Source: Xanthostigma xanthostigma (Eukaryota > Arthropoda > Insecta > Raphidioptera > Raphidiidae). Taken from it: a stretch of DNA of 64,000 nucleotides. The stretch is taken from assembly GCA_963575645.1 (NCBI GenBank), contig OY754468.1, positions 9,114,001 to 9,178,000 of the forward strand, written 5' to 3'. The notes below the pieces were generated by a model. The model saw only the letters and a list, made by a program, of their open reading frames with translations. It was not told the origin of the DNA and made no database searches. Made by a program: the position numbers and the translations under genes. Positions 22,798-32,472 of this stretch are shown piece after piece. How positions within the stretch are numbered: position 1 is the first letter of the stretch; every line of letters begins with the position of its first letter.

Positions 22798-22992
22798 ATG
22801 TCGAATCTTAAATGTTATCGTGCTTGCTTTGTACAAAGGTGTACGAATATTACATAAAAAACTCCCCACAAAATGTTTTTAAATGTGCCACAAGATGTTA
22901 CACGTCGAAAACAATGGTGTCAACATCATGAAACATCCATTTTTTTGTGTTGCAAGGATCATTTTGATAAGTATTTTAATATAATACTGTAA
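22798..22992 (+). pseudogene. THAP-domain exon relic
   Basis: Starting at an ATG, the frame gives CFVQRC, then KTPHKMFLNVPQD, a conserved-position tryptophan in RRKQWCQ, and CCKDHF at the end. That is the C-x4-C-x(about 36)-C-x2-H-F layout of a THAP zinc finger, including proline and tryptophan landmarks. One in-frame TAA (22855-22857) and a stop at 22990-22992 break it, so it cannot encode a full protein. A host THAP gene or a P-type transposase could be the source. The symmetric flanking ends favour a transposon. Confidence 0.6.
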
Positions 22993-24070
22993 TTAATAAT
23001 AATTTATATCAACGTATAAATTTAAATATCTGGGTGACCGAACTTTGCTTGGAATAGTTCAATAAACATATTATTAATTTGCTGTGATTTGTTGATTTTG
23101 TACAATTTTTTTTACAAAACGAATTAATTTCAATGTTATGTATTTTTTAAACGAGAAATCCAAGATTCAACTTTACCAACTATTTTTCTCTATAATAACA
23201 GTCGTTCCGTTTGTAAATATTATTTATGTAGGTCGTCATTTTGAAATCTGCCGCCGTTATTTTAGATCCTTTAAAAATTGCCGTTTCGGATGTAATTTTA
23301 CTCACCCATTGTCATTTCTCGGCACTCATTTTTAAGAATAATATGGTATATCAATTTTATCGATGTATTTTTCTTAGCAATGTCTTGTATAATATTTCAA
23401 TCAATAATATTTGCTTTGCATAGGTCACAAAAAACTCACAAAAATCGATATTCAAGGAAATGTAGTACCTACATACATAATAATACTTAATATCTTTTAA
23501 TAATAGACTAGTATGAGCTGTGTTTTTTTTCTCATATTAAGATAACAATTGAAAAAATTAGTAACAATGTGACAACAATAAAAATTTTCAAACAATGAAA
23601 TAAAATAGTGTATTTCAGTTAGATTATGATGTGTCAGAATTTTTTGAACCATAACTCGCATACACAATACACATGACAAAAATGGTGTGTGGTACATACG
23701 ATTAAGTATTTGCCAGGTGGTAAAGACTGTAAGTTCAGAACAGAGCGTCATTAAAAATATAAACCGATTTTCATACTTAAAAGCCGCTGTGTATTTTAAT
23801 AATGTAGTGAAAAGGTATGTTTCAACTAGAAATATAATCTTTATATAGGTATATCTTTCGAGTGACACCCTACAAATAATAATAATAAATAATAAATTAA
23901 CTAATTATATTTAATGAAAAATATTTAGTTTCTCATAAAATATTACAGTCACATTATTATTTAAAAAAAAAAACTTAGTCTCAGCTGAATTGAACCGAAA
24001 ATGTATCATTTTTTAGAAAATCTGTGATCATAAATAATATCTACAGTAAGTATATTAGCAGAATTGGCTT
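22993..24070. other. Non-coding remainder of the possible P-like element
   Basis: Frames of 60-123 codons occur on both strands (for example the minus frame 23497-23868) but lack motifs. No further transposase blocks recognised. Confidence 0.3.
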
Positions 24071-24252
24071 TTATAAAAGCTTTCAGTTCGTTTGCAAACG
24101 TTGGTGAACAAGCATCTGTGTATACTCTCGTGTGACAAGCGTGTGTGTTCTTGGTGAGGTGCTATCAGCTATAGCATCTTACCAAGGTGTTTCTGTTAGT
24201 GCAAATATTTTATATTCCACTAATAATCTGTATATAAATAAATAAGTACAAT

Positions 24253-24618
24253 ATGAGTAACATAAAGCCGGAAACGTCTAAATCGTATTCGAAATCACAA
24301 GGAAGTGTTAACATAAATAAAAAGCGTAAATCGGATTTAAGTGTAGCCCAACTTAGCTATAATGTCAATACCAATAACAGATATGAAGTACTGTCTGAAT
24401 CAAATTCAGAAGTTGACGATTCTGACAGTGAAGATGACGTACCAATAAGTCAAAGGCTAAAAAAGATGAGGGGGAAAATTCCTCCAATCGTAATGTATAG
24501 CTTAGTTCAAAATCATTGTCAAACTCTTGAAAAAGTAAAATCTAAGTTAACTAACGATCTTCACATTAAATACAAAGGTTCGAGAATGATACTAGGTATA
24601 CACGCAAAGTATGAGTGA
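24253..24618 (+). CDS. Jockey ORF1 (Gag-like), N-terminal part
   Basis: 121 codons from ATG to TGA. The N-terminus is basic and polar with an acidic serine stretch (about residues 49-62). From about residue 75 it enters the conserved Jockey Gag region (PPIVMYSLVQNH, then the KSKLTNDLHIKYKG block). The frame then ends prematurely: the next conserved block (SDYNILLDEVK) continues in the +1 frame from 24611. In related elements these are one protein. A single-base indel near 24600-24610 is the simplest explanation; a programmed shift is possible but no known slippery signal is visible. The ORF1 protein coats the element's RNA. Confidence 0.85.
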   Translation: MSNIKPETSKSYSKSQGSVNINKKRKSDLSVAQLSYNVNTNNRYEVLSESNSEVDDSDSEDDVPISQRLKKMRGKIPPIVMYSLVQNHCQTLEKVKSKLTNDLHIKYKGSRMILGIHAKYE

Positions 24619-25474
24619 CTATAATATATTGTTAGATGAGGTCAAAAGCTCTAAGGTAGAATTCCATACTTATACTCCAAAAACCGACCTTCAGCCGCGT
24701 ATGGTGCTTAGAAATATTCCACCTAACGTCGGTGTGGAGGAAATCAAAAATGATCTGGCTAGTAAAACCTTTAACGTAATCTCTGTAACTCAAATGATTA
24801 AAAAGACTGTGTCCGGAGAAATAAAGCTTCCTGTGTACATTGTTACATTTGCCTCAGGTACCCAAATCCCTGAAATTATTAAATGCAACATAATATGCCA
24901 TTGTATTGTAGTTTGGGAAAAATTTAAAAATCAAAGTGGCATAACGCAGTGTTATAAATGTCAACATTTTGGACACATTGCCAAAAACTGTCATAGATCT
25001 GATAAGTGCATTAAATGCGCTGGAACACATAATTCTAAAGACTGTTCAAACAAAGACGCTAATACTTTTAAATGTGCAAACTGTGGCGGGAATCATCTAG
25101 CTAATGATAAGCAGTGTGCCGTATATCTTAAAATTCAGCAAAGCAGAAGACAAATATCACCACCTGGAAACGTCCGAAAAGACGCGTATGTCCACTCAGC
25201 TCATCGCTATCCACCGTTGCCGTCTAGTCAACCCAATAAAAGCATGCCGACTACCAGCAGCTCCACAGCGTGGGCTACCCCACAACCATCCGCATCTGAC
25301 AAAAACCAATCCTTCGGAGAACTTTTCAGGGAAGTTAAATCTATTTTTTCTGGGGTTAATTTAAGTAAAATGTTTGTTATACTCAAAAATCTATCTGCTA
25401 AATTAAAATCTGTAGGTGATCCAATGTCCAAATTGGCAATAATAATTGAAAGTGCTATTGAAATTTTTGATTAA
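24611..25474 (+). CDS. Jockey ORF1 (Gag-like), zinc-knuckle part
   Basis: 287 codons. It overlaps the preceding frame by 8 bases (ATGAGTGA). It starts with the block that should directly follow the N-terminal part, then an RNA-binding-like region (about residues 30-110), then three CCHC zinc knuckles at about residues 117-175: CYKCQHFGHIAKNC, CIKCAGTHNSKDC and CANCGGNHLANDKQC. A proline/serine-rich linker follows and the protein ends at TAA, 25472-25474. Gag proteins of this clade bind the element RNA and help direct it to the nucleus. The end overlaps the open part of ORF2 by 29 bases, as is common in Jockey elements. Confidence 0.9.
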   Translation: MSDYNILLDEVKSSKVEFHTYTPKTDLQPRMVLRNIPPNVGVEEIKNDLASKTFNVISVTQMIKKTVSGEIKLPVYIVTFASGTQIPEIIKCNIICHCIVVWEKFKNQSGITQCYKCQHFGHIAKNCHRSDKCIKCAGTHNSKDCSNKDANTFKCANCGGNHLANDKQCAVYLKIQQSRRQISPPGNVRKDAYVHSAHRYPPLPSSQPNKSMPTTSSSTAWATPQPSASDKNQSFGELFREVKSIFSGVNLSKMFVILKNLSAKLKSVGDPMSKLAIIIESAIEIFD

Positions 25475-28154
25475 ATTCTCACCGAGCAAACTAAAAATAA
25501 TTCAATGGAATGCTAATTCCTTAAAAAATAAAATGAATGAATTATCTTGTCTAATAACAAGCAATAATTTTGATATAGTAGCCATATGCGAAACTTTTTT
25601 GGACTCTAATTTAAAACTCAAAGTGAAAGACTATTGTGTCTATAGAGAAGACCGTAATATTCATGGTGGAGGTGTTGCTTTACTCGTTAGAAAAAGTAAT
25701 GTTCACTTTCAAATAAAACTTCCAGTGCTAAATACTATCGAAGCAACTGCCGTCAAAATTCAGACTAATATAGGTCCAATCATACTGATCTCTGTCTACT
25801 CACCCCCTAATGTCAACATTTCCCAATCAGATCTATCAAAAATGTTCAGTCTTAGCAACAAAATCGTGGTTCTTGGCGATCTCAACGCTAAGCATACTAG
25901 CTGGAACTGTCCTATAAACAACTGTTCCGGAAACAACTTATTTAACTTTACTTTAAATCGAAACTTAAACATAATAGCACCCGAAGAACCAACGTACTAT
26001 CCATCTCAGCAAAGATTCAGACCCAGTGTGTTAGACTTTCTTATAACAAAAAACGTTTTTAACGTCAGCACTCCAAAATCATGTCAACTACTTAGCTCTG
26101 ATCATAACCCTGTAAAGTGTTCAATCCGCGTAAAAACTATAAATGTTAAACCCTCAAACACCAAATATAACTACAAAAAAGCAAATTGGAATGTATTTCA
26201 TGAGTACATAAATTCTAATATTCGTCTTAACTTTAAATTTAACAACAACGCAGATATCGAAGCTAGTGTTACACACTTTACTGGCTTAATTCAACAAGCG
26301 TGCAAAGAAGCTATTCCCAAGCTTAAACTATCCGAAATACGGCAAGATAATATAACTCATTCAATACAATCACTGATTAAAATAAAAAACGCTGTCAGAA
26401 GAAAATTTCAACGAACCAGATACTCAATGTATTTTCGTCTAATGCTTCTTTTAAGCATGATAATCAACAGAAAAATACACCAGCATAAAAATACTAATTG
26501 GAACAAGTTTCTTAGCAATCTTAGTAACAAAAATACCTCCTTCTGGCCGGTTGTAAAACATTTTAAAAAGGGTAACAAATCCATTCCGCCCCTTCGCATG
26601 GGTAACACCTATGCTTATAAAGATTCTGACAAAGCCAACGCCTTAGCCGGTCATTTTGTTTCAACACATGAACAAAACATCGACTTGGGTACTGTAAACC
26701 ACTCAAACACAATAAATCGTGAGGTCCGTAAATATTTTGCTATAAATCCCCTTAATGCAAATTTGTCTCTAACATCACCTCGTCAAATTAAAGCAATTGT
26801 AAAAAATCTTCGAGCTAGTAAAGCCCCCGGTTTTGATGAAATTAGCGGACGTTTAATCAAGAACTTGCCTAGAAAAGGAATAGTTTTTCTCACTAAACTT
26901 ACAAACGCAATACTCAAGTTTAGCTATTACCCATCGCAGTGGAAGATTGCTAAGGTGGTAGCACTACCAAAAGCTGCAAAAAATCCTGCCGACATAAAAA
27001 GTTATCGTCCAATAAGTCTATTGAGCTGTCTAAGTAAAATTGTTGAACGTGTAATTCTGATCAGGTTAAACAGACATATACAACAGGAAAATATCCTAAT
27101 AGCTGAACAGTTTGGTTTCAAGAAAAAGCACTCAACTGTGAAACAACTAATTGATCACATAATGTGCAACTTTAACCTTAAAAAACACACCGGCATGGTT
27201 CTATTGGATATTGAGAAAGCTTTTGACACCGTCTGGCATGCAGGCCTACTGTTTAAACTAATCAAACTTAATTTTCCATTTTACTTAATTAAGCTATTAC
27301 GAAGTTATCTTGCTGACAGGAAGTTTAAATTGTGTGTCGGAAAAGCAACCTCCCTATCTCGGACCACTACCTATGGCGTTCCACAGGGATCAATACTAGG
27401 CCCTACTTTATTCAACCTTTACATTAATGACCTGCCACAAACCAAGGGAATAGTTATGTCTCTCTTTGCTGATGATACAGCTCTTATCGCTTCTTCGTGG
27501 CGCACCGACACTATTGTAAGAAGACTAGAAATGGCTGCTCATCGAATTGAATTATTTTTTAAAAAATGGAAAATAAAGTTAAACCCATCTAAAACCGAAG
27601 CCATCATTTTCACTAAACGACGTCCAGATAAAATTCGTAAAGTCTATGTAAGTGGTAATCAAATTCCGTATAAATCAAGTGTCAAATACCTAGGCCTAAT
27701 TCTGGACAGTAAATTACTTTTCACCAAACATATAAAATACACAGCTGATAAAGTGTACGCAATCCTACGACAATTATATCCCATATTTAATAACAAAAAT
27801 GGACTAAGCATGGATAATAAACTTTTACTATACAAAACTGTAATAAGACCAATTTTAACACACGCTGCACCTGCTTGGAGTTCCACATGCAATTCTAATT
27901 TTGCCAAACTTCAAATACTTCAAAATAAGTGCCTCAGGATAGTCGCCAACTTGCCTAGATATACCCCCCTCCAGTTACTTCATGACAGCCTTGAAATAGA
28001 TTTCTTAAAAGAGTACATATTTAAAATGACAGATAAATTTTTCGAATGTTGTAAAAATAGTGATATTAAAATTATCAGTGATATAGGAAATTACGATAGT
28101 GGTGCTACTAATGGCAAACATAAAAGAATAAAACATCTACTAGACAAACATTAA
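25446..28154 (+). CDS. Jockey ORF2: apurinic-type endonuclease and reverse transcriptase
   Basis: 902 codons, no internal stop, close to the usual ORF2 length. Endonuclease signatures: QWNANS (about residue 20), CETFLD (about 48), YSPPN (about 117), LGDLNAKHTSWN (about 142) and SSDHNPV (about 217), including the expected N, E, D and H residues. Reverse transcriptase: SYRPISLLS (about 518), LLDIEKAFD (about 586), GVPQGSILGP (about 640) and the catalytic FADD (about 673). The endonuclease nicks the target and the reverse transcriptase copies the RNA there. The frame opens at a TTG after a stop at 25443-25445; the first in-frame ATG is codon 29, after the QWNANS motif. So the start codon is mutated or initiation is non-standard. 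All visible catalytic residues are intact. Confidence 0.93.
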   Translation: MKVLLKFLIKFSPSKLKIIQWNANSLKNKMNELSCLITSNNFDIVAICETFLDSNLKLKVKDYCVYREDRNIHGGGVALLVRKSNVHFQIKLPVLNTIEATAVKIQTNIGPIILISVYSPPNVNISQSDLSKMFSLSNKIVVLGDLNAKHTSWNCPINNCSGNNLFNFTLNRNLNIIAPEEPTYYPSQQRFRPSVLDFLITKNVFNVSTPKSCQLLSSDHNPVKCSIRVKTINVKPSNTKYNYKKANWNVFHEYINSNIRLNFKFNNNADIEASVTHFTGLIQQACKEAIPKLKLSEIRQDNITHSIQSLIKIKNAVRRKFQRTRYSMYFRLMLLLSMIINRKIHQHKNTNWNKFLSNLSNKNTSFWPVVKHFKKGNKSIPPLRMGNTYAYKDSDKANALAGHFVSTHEQNIDLGTVNHSNTINREVRKYFAINPLNANLSLTSPRQIKAIVKNLRASKAPGFDEISGRLIKNLPRKGIVFLTKLTNAILKFSYYPSQWKIAKVVALPKAAKNPADIKSYRPISLLSCLSKIVERVILIRLNRHIQQENILIAEQFGFKKKHSTVKQLIDHIMCNFNLKKHTGMVLLDIEKAFDTVWHAGLLFKLIKLNFPFYLIKLLRSYLADRKFKLCVGKATSLSRTTTYGVPQGSILGPTLFNLYINDLPQTKGIVMSLFADDTALIASSWRTDTIVRRLEMAAHRIELFFKKWKIKLNPSKTEAIIFTKRRPDKIRKVYVSGNQIPYKSSVKYLGLILDSKLLFTKHIKYTADKVYAILRQLYPIFNNKNGLSMDNKLLLYKTVIRPILTHAAPAWSSTCNSNFAKLQILQNKCLRIVANLPRYTPLQLLHDSLEIDFLKEYIFKMTDKFFECCKNSDIKIISDIGNYDSGATNGKHKRIKHLLDKH

Positions 28155-28396
28155 AAAGTGTGTTATAATGTTATATACACAAGCCTAAGTTTGGATTTCT
28201 TTTCTTTTGATTGTTTGGGTTTTTTTTATGTATTTTTTCCCATATCATAACTTTGTAATATTTAATGCTTTTGTTTTTTTTGTACACTAAGCAGTCGGTT
28301 AACGGAACGCTGTCCAAAAAATTTTTTGTTAATTTATTGTACATATTTTATAAGTAATAAATTTTTATCTTATCTATCTTATCTTATAAAAGCTTT

Positions 28397-28807
28397 GTCA
28401 CACATTATTAAATGGAATTACTTGTCAACAATATTTTTTTATACTAAATTTAGAATAGTTTTAGTCAATACACAATATGTAGAAGCCATTGATAGACTGC
28501 TTATATACATTTTAACAATATGACGTCACAACTGTCAAAAACAATTTTAGTGCGTTTACGGTCACGTGATTTTTTTAAATATTTTATCAATTTTAAATTG
28601 CTTATAATTAATTTAAAAAAAGTTTTTTGAAAGTTTTTCGCATCGATTATCAATATTATTTATAATAAAGTTTTAAAATACAATAAAAAAATCGATAATT
28701 ATTTTTTTTTCAAAAGCCTAATTGGGAGTCTGACTCATTAGTTCCATAGAGTTAGAGCTTTAAACTTTAATAAATTTTATGGCCGGTAAGAGATTTTTAG
28801 AAATATA
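28397..28807. other. Right flank of the Jockey; end of the possible P-like element
   Basis: AT-rich sequence with 'tgacgtca' at 28531 and the putative terminal repeat at about 28709-28727. No gene. Confidence 0.4.
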
Positions 28808-29128
28808 CTAGCGGTCCCGCCCGGTTTCACCCGCGTGAAAAAGAACGACTGTCGGGACAAACTAAAATTAAAATAGAATAATATTGAATATTCGATACTG
28901 CGATGGTAGCGCAGTCTGCTGGATCCAATGTAAAACTTTCCAAAATCAACAACTACTTACAAATGAAAAATTAATTAAAAAAACATTTTCCAGTGGACCA
29001 AATTGTGAATCTAAACCATTCTCGAATCCCCTTGAATACACACACAAAATTTCATCAAAATCGGTTCAGCCGTTTAGGAGGAGCTCAGTGACATACACAC
29101 GGACAGAAGAAATATACAACTGAGCTGC
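28808..29128 (-). mobile_element. Helitron-type repeat, third interior
   Basis: On the minus strand it ends with the same hairpin and terminus as the LEP1-like copies ('gaaaccgggcgggaccgctag', CTAG at 28808-28811), but its interior differs. It contains 'tttcatcaaaatcggttcag' and 'gacatacacacggacagaag', words common in lepidopteran interspersed repeats. The 5' end is not clear. Confidence 0.6.
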
Positions 29129-29284
29129 TATTATGTTTGATCATTAAGACGGCATAGCCATATACAGAGTGTCCCACGACATGACGGCTATAGCCTGGGA
29201 CTGTATTGCTGGGGTGATTTCAAGTCAAAAATGTCTAATGAACATATACCCGGAACGCTATTCTAACTGAGCTAGAAGCAATTT

Positions 29285-29795
29285 TGTCAAATTCCTATGC
29301 TCAAAATTTGCCTACCTTATCCCAATGTCCTAAAATTCTTCAATCGCCCATTGCTATTAATTAAGTGGAAGTTTAACAATGTAGAAAATAACGGGAAGTG
29401 TGCTAGCTGGAAAATAGTAATGGTGCGAATGGCGTCTCTTATTAACCGACTTTAAAAAAGGAGGAGGTTCTATGCTCGTCTGTATATTTTTTTTTATGTA
29501 TGTTCACCGATTTCTCCGTCAATTATGGACCGATTTTCAAATTTTTTTTTATTCGAAAGAGTGCACTTCCGAGGTGGTCCCATCGAAACCAAGTCAGGAT
29601 CTGATGGTGAAATCCGGAAAAATCGAGGGAAACTCTCAAATTTCAAAGACACGCATAATGTTTTTATTATGTTTCACCTGTTTCTCCGTCAAATATCTAA
29701 CACTAAAAAGAAAAAAATAAAAATATTTTATAACATAAAGTCGAGAAACGGACGTTAAATTCATTATTATTATTATTGTTATTATTATTATTATA
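29285..29795 (+). mobile_element. ATT-tailed retroposon (copy 3), split by another repeat
   Basis: 29285-29443 and about 29734-29760 match copies 1, 2 and 4 of this family and are followed by an ATT-rich tail. Between them, 29444-29733, lies a different repeat that begins 'taaccgactttaaaaaagga', the lepidopteran repeat whose reverse appears near 8527. The joint duplicates TTAT-like sequence. Confidence 0.7.
29444..29733 (+). mobile_element. Lepidopteran 'aaaaaaggaggaggttct' repeat, nested
   Basis: The head 'ccgactttaaaaaaggagga' followed by 'ttctatgctcg' and T-rich sequence is a pattern I know from many moth and butterfly genomes. It interrupts the ATT-tailed retroposon. Two overlapping frames inside (29472 and 29525) are not genes. 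Confidence 0.6.
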
Positions 29796-30129
29796 ACCAT
29801 GGGTTATGGAGTACGAAATTCGTCCCTACACTGTAACCCAAACTGGACAAGCTAATGTTTGGTATCTTTGAAAATCTACCGTAACATATCATACAGTGGA
29901 TATCGTAGGTACTAGAAAGTCGACAGAGCAATAAAGCTAGGCATACGTGTAACCGATCATTATTTGAGACAGTAATAGATCTGTATTATGCGCACATCAT
30001 AAATAATGTAGACCACGTGTGCTAGTATCGATAAGTTAATCAGAACTACACTTTTTGGGTAGTGCCAGGGTCGTAACTAAGCAGAGGCAACAGGACACGC
30101 GCTCAGGGCCTCATGAAGATAAAAAAAAT
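29796..30129. other. No feature recognised
   Basis: Short spacer of mixed composition; no supported frame or boundary. Confidence 0.35.
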
Positions 30130-30795
30130 TGCATTATATTGAAAAATTCCAGCCAATTGGGCGACGGGACTATTCCAAATGTTGATATTTGATATAGTAT
30201 AATAAAGAAAATAAAATTCTGATATCGCGTTAGATGACGCGAGTAACGGGTAGTATTCCATGTGATATTATAATTCGTTGCCATGGTTACCTACATAATA
30301 TGTTCCACGTCATGTAAACATTGATCTAAGCATGTCTAACTAGTTTATTTCTGACAGATCCATAAACCAAAGGGCGGCTGATTTTTTTGTTTATTTTCAA
30401 AATATTTCCGAAACTATAAAGTTTAGAAAAAAATTTTTTAACAAAACTTTCTTGAAAAAATAAATAGAATAATAAGCTGTTATGAAAAGTATACCATTAT
30501 TATATAAAAAACATCGTTTTAGCATATATCTCTACTGCGCATGCGCCGATTTTCCCCAAAAACAATAGGCCAATTCATATTTGCATACCAAACATCCTCC
30601 CAAAATTTGGTTTCAATCCGCTCATTCGTTTGACATGTATCGTGTTCACAGACTAACAGACGCACAGAGTTTTTCCAAAAATATGTTTTTTGGATTCGGG
30701 GGACCTCTAAACGGAAAGATATTGTAAAATTTTTGAAAAGTGATGTTTTACCTAAACTAGTACCATTCCCCACTTGTGGGTTGGAATTGTAAAAT
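30130..30795 (-). repeat. Unnamed ~650-bp repeat family (copy 1)
   Basis: On the minus strand it runs from 'ccaacccacaagtggggaat' to 'ccaattggctggaatttttc'. The same sequence occurs at 54262-54780 and 55897-56572 (plus), and split at 35085-35830 (minus), with end fragments at 31754, 53990 and 55514. The interior includes 'gcgcatgcgcagtagagata' and 'cttattattctatttatttt'. No coding capacity. The first 150 bp often recurs in inverted orientation nearby. Confidence 0.75.
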
Positions 30796-31116
30796 ATTTG
30801 TTGTACAATACATACGAAAAATCTATCTGAAGATATAGTAATTATTGCCAAAAACTAAGCATACCCACTTTTGTCGTCAGATATCCGCAGATCATTCGAA
30901 TATATAAATATGTGGATTTCCACACCTACTGCGATATCAGAGGATATATCGTTAGAATGAATTATTTCAGTGATTTTGTTACACTTAAATTAATTGAGAT
31001 CAGTAACTAAATGAAACAAGTTATGTCGTTTTGTATAACGCTTTTTCGCCTAATGTGTTTCGGACACACCTGCGAAAAATCATAAACGAAAGATACAGAA
31101 AACCCTCGTATAAAAC

Positions 31117-31452
31117 GATACTTCTACAGCACGATTTCTATCTAATTTCGTCAATAGCGGAACAATACGGTTTATACCCATCGAAGTTTCACAAGTTCCT
31201 TATAACACGATACTTATACAACACTGTTTCGCTTTAGCACGATACTAATAAAATGCGATTTCGGTTTTCTTTATTTACGATGATTTTCTTTCAACACGAT
31301 ACTGAAATAAGATAGTTTTCTTTTAACACGACGCTAATGTGGTGTTGTTTCGCTTTAACACGGTTTCAGTGTATAAAAAGCTTCGGTTTTTACGTGATAC
31401 TTATATGTATAGCACGATTTCTCTTTAACGCGATTTTGCTCTAACACGATTA
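31117..31452. repeat. Degenerate tandem array of a ~33-bp unit
   Basis: The phrase 'ttaacacgatactaat' and variants recur about ten times at irregular spacing near 33 bp, mostly preceded by 'ttcgctt' or 'ttctctt'. Decayed minisatellite or subterminal array of a lost transposon. The small frame at 31031 is an artefact of the array. Confidence 0.6.
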
Positions 31453-31753
31453 GACAATCGCGGCACACTTTGCATGACGTTATATATCTGAGATTTTTTT
31501 TGCGAGAATATTTTGCTGTTATGTTGGGCTGTAATTTTTCAGAATGACTGTTTTGAAAAAAACAATTGTGTTGCACTTTATAAAACTTTTGTTGTTTCCA
31601 ATAGTTATAAAAATAAAATAGAGCATTTTTGTTAGCTCTCAAAATCCACTTAATATTAAAGTAACCACAAAACACCAAATTATTATGTTTTTCTGGATGT
31701 GTGTTTCGCTAATCACATTAACATCATCAGGAGATGAACACAGCATAAGTTTT

Positions 31754-31910
31754 ACCATTCCAACCCACAAATGGGGAATGGTACCAGTTTAGGTAAAAAA
31801 TCACTTTTCAAAATTTTACACTGTCTTTTAGTTTTGAGGTTCCTTGGATCCAAAAAAAACATATTTTTGGAAAAACTCTGTACGTCTGTTAGTCTGTATG
31901 TGAGCACCAT
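31754..31910 (+). repeat. End fragment of the ~650-bp repeat family
   Basis: 'ccaacccacaaatggggaat' onward matches the start of the family. It lies in inverted orientation to the copy at 30130, about 960 bp away. Confidence 0.65.
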
Positions 31911-32472
31911 ATTTTATTTCATATATTGGCCACAACAAATTTTATATAAAAATCTGTTTTAATGATATTTTTAAATAAATAGTCTTGTAGAAATTCATAA
32001 TAAATGAGCATGTATAGAAAACCTTTACAATTTACCATCTTTAAACTTGCATTGAGGCCCTGAGGGTGAAAATATATTTTTCGAAATATTAGCTACAAGC
32101 GATATACTAGTAAAGCTTATTTTTCAATTGTTCCTCAACCAAAATTTTCCTTCAAACCTATTATTTGGAACAAAACTAATACCTACTAACAGTCAACCAT
32201 TTTTCTTACAAGGTTTTATAGGGAACCTATACTATCGACTTATACGAGAATAAAGAATTGACTGTATATTATTATGTAGGTATGCGATTTTTTACTTTTG
32301 TTTTGAATTATCAACTTCGATAAAACTGCAGGGGGCATAGATAAAACATCTATCTATGAATAATTAAAATATAATAAAAAAAATGCTGCCCATTAAAAAA
32401 TATAGTTACTACTGTGCAAAAATATCTCGCTGATGTTGATGAATATAAAATGTCTATTAAATTAATTAATAA
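31911..32472. other. No feature recognised
   Basis: AT-rich spacer, no gene or boundary. Confidence 0.35.

Larger units (their letters stand above)
24071..28396 (+). mobile_element. Near full-length Jockey-clade retrotransposon with 13-bp target duplication
   Basis: The element proper is 24084-28383, starting 'cagttcgtttgcaaacg' and ending in a short TATCT-rich tail. It is flanked by the exact 13-bp duplication 'ttataaaagcttt' (24071-24083 and 28384-28396). It has a 5' untranslated region of about 170 bp, ORF1 with three zinc knuckles, ORF2 with endonuclease and reverse transcriptase, and a 3' untranslated region of about 230 bp. The perfect duplication and long open frames indicate a young insertion. 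Defects seen: one frameshift in ORF1 and no ATG at the start of ORF2. Confidence 0.92.
22515..28727. mobile_element. Possible P-like DNA transposon split by a Jockey insertion
   Basis: The ends look symmetric: 'ccaattgggcttttgaa' (22516) against 'ttcaaaagcctaattggg' (28709), and about 180-200 bp inside each end lies 'tgacgtca' (22693 and 28531). A THAP-type exon relic sits at 22798. THAP fingers are the DNA-binding domain of P-element transposases. The 4.3-kb Jockey at 24084-28383 would then be a later insertion. No 8-bp duplication could be confirmed, so the boundaries are tentative. Confidence 0.35.

Noticed and set aside
23497-23868. 123-codon minus frame
   Set aside because: Composition is that of AT-rich non-coding DNA; no motif, and it ends in low-complexity sequence.
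31117-31452. Regular units suggesting a CRISPR-like array
   Set aside because: Units are degenerate and lack unique spacers; an ordinary decayed tandem repeat in an insect genome.
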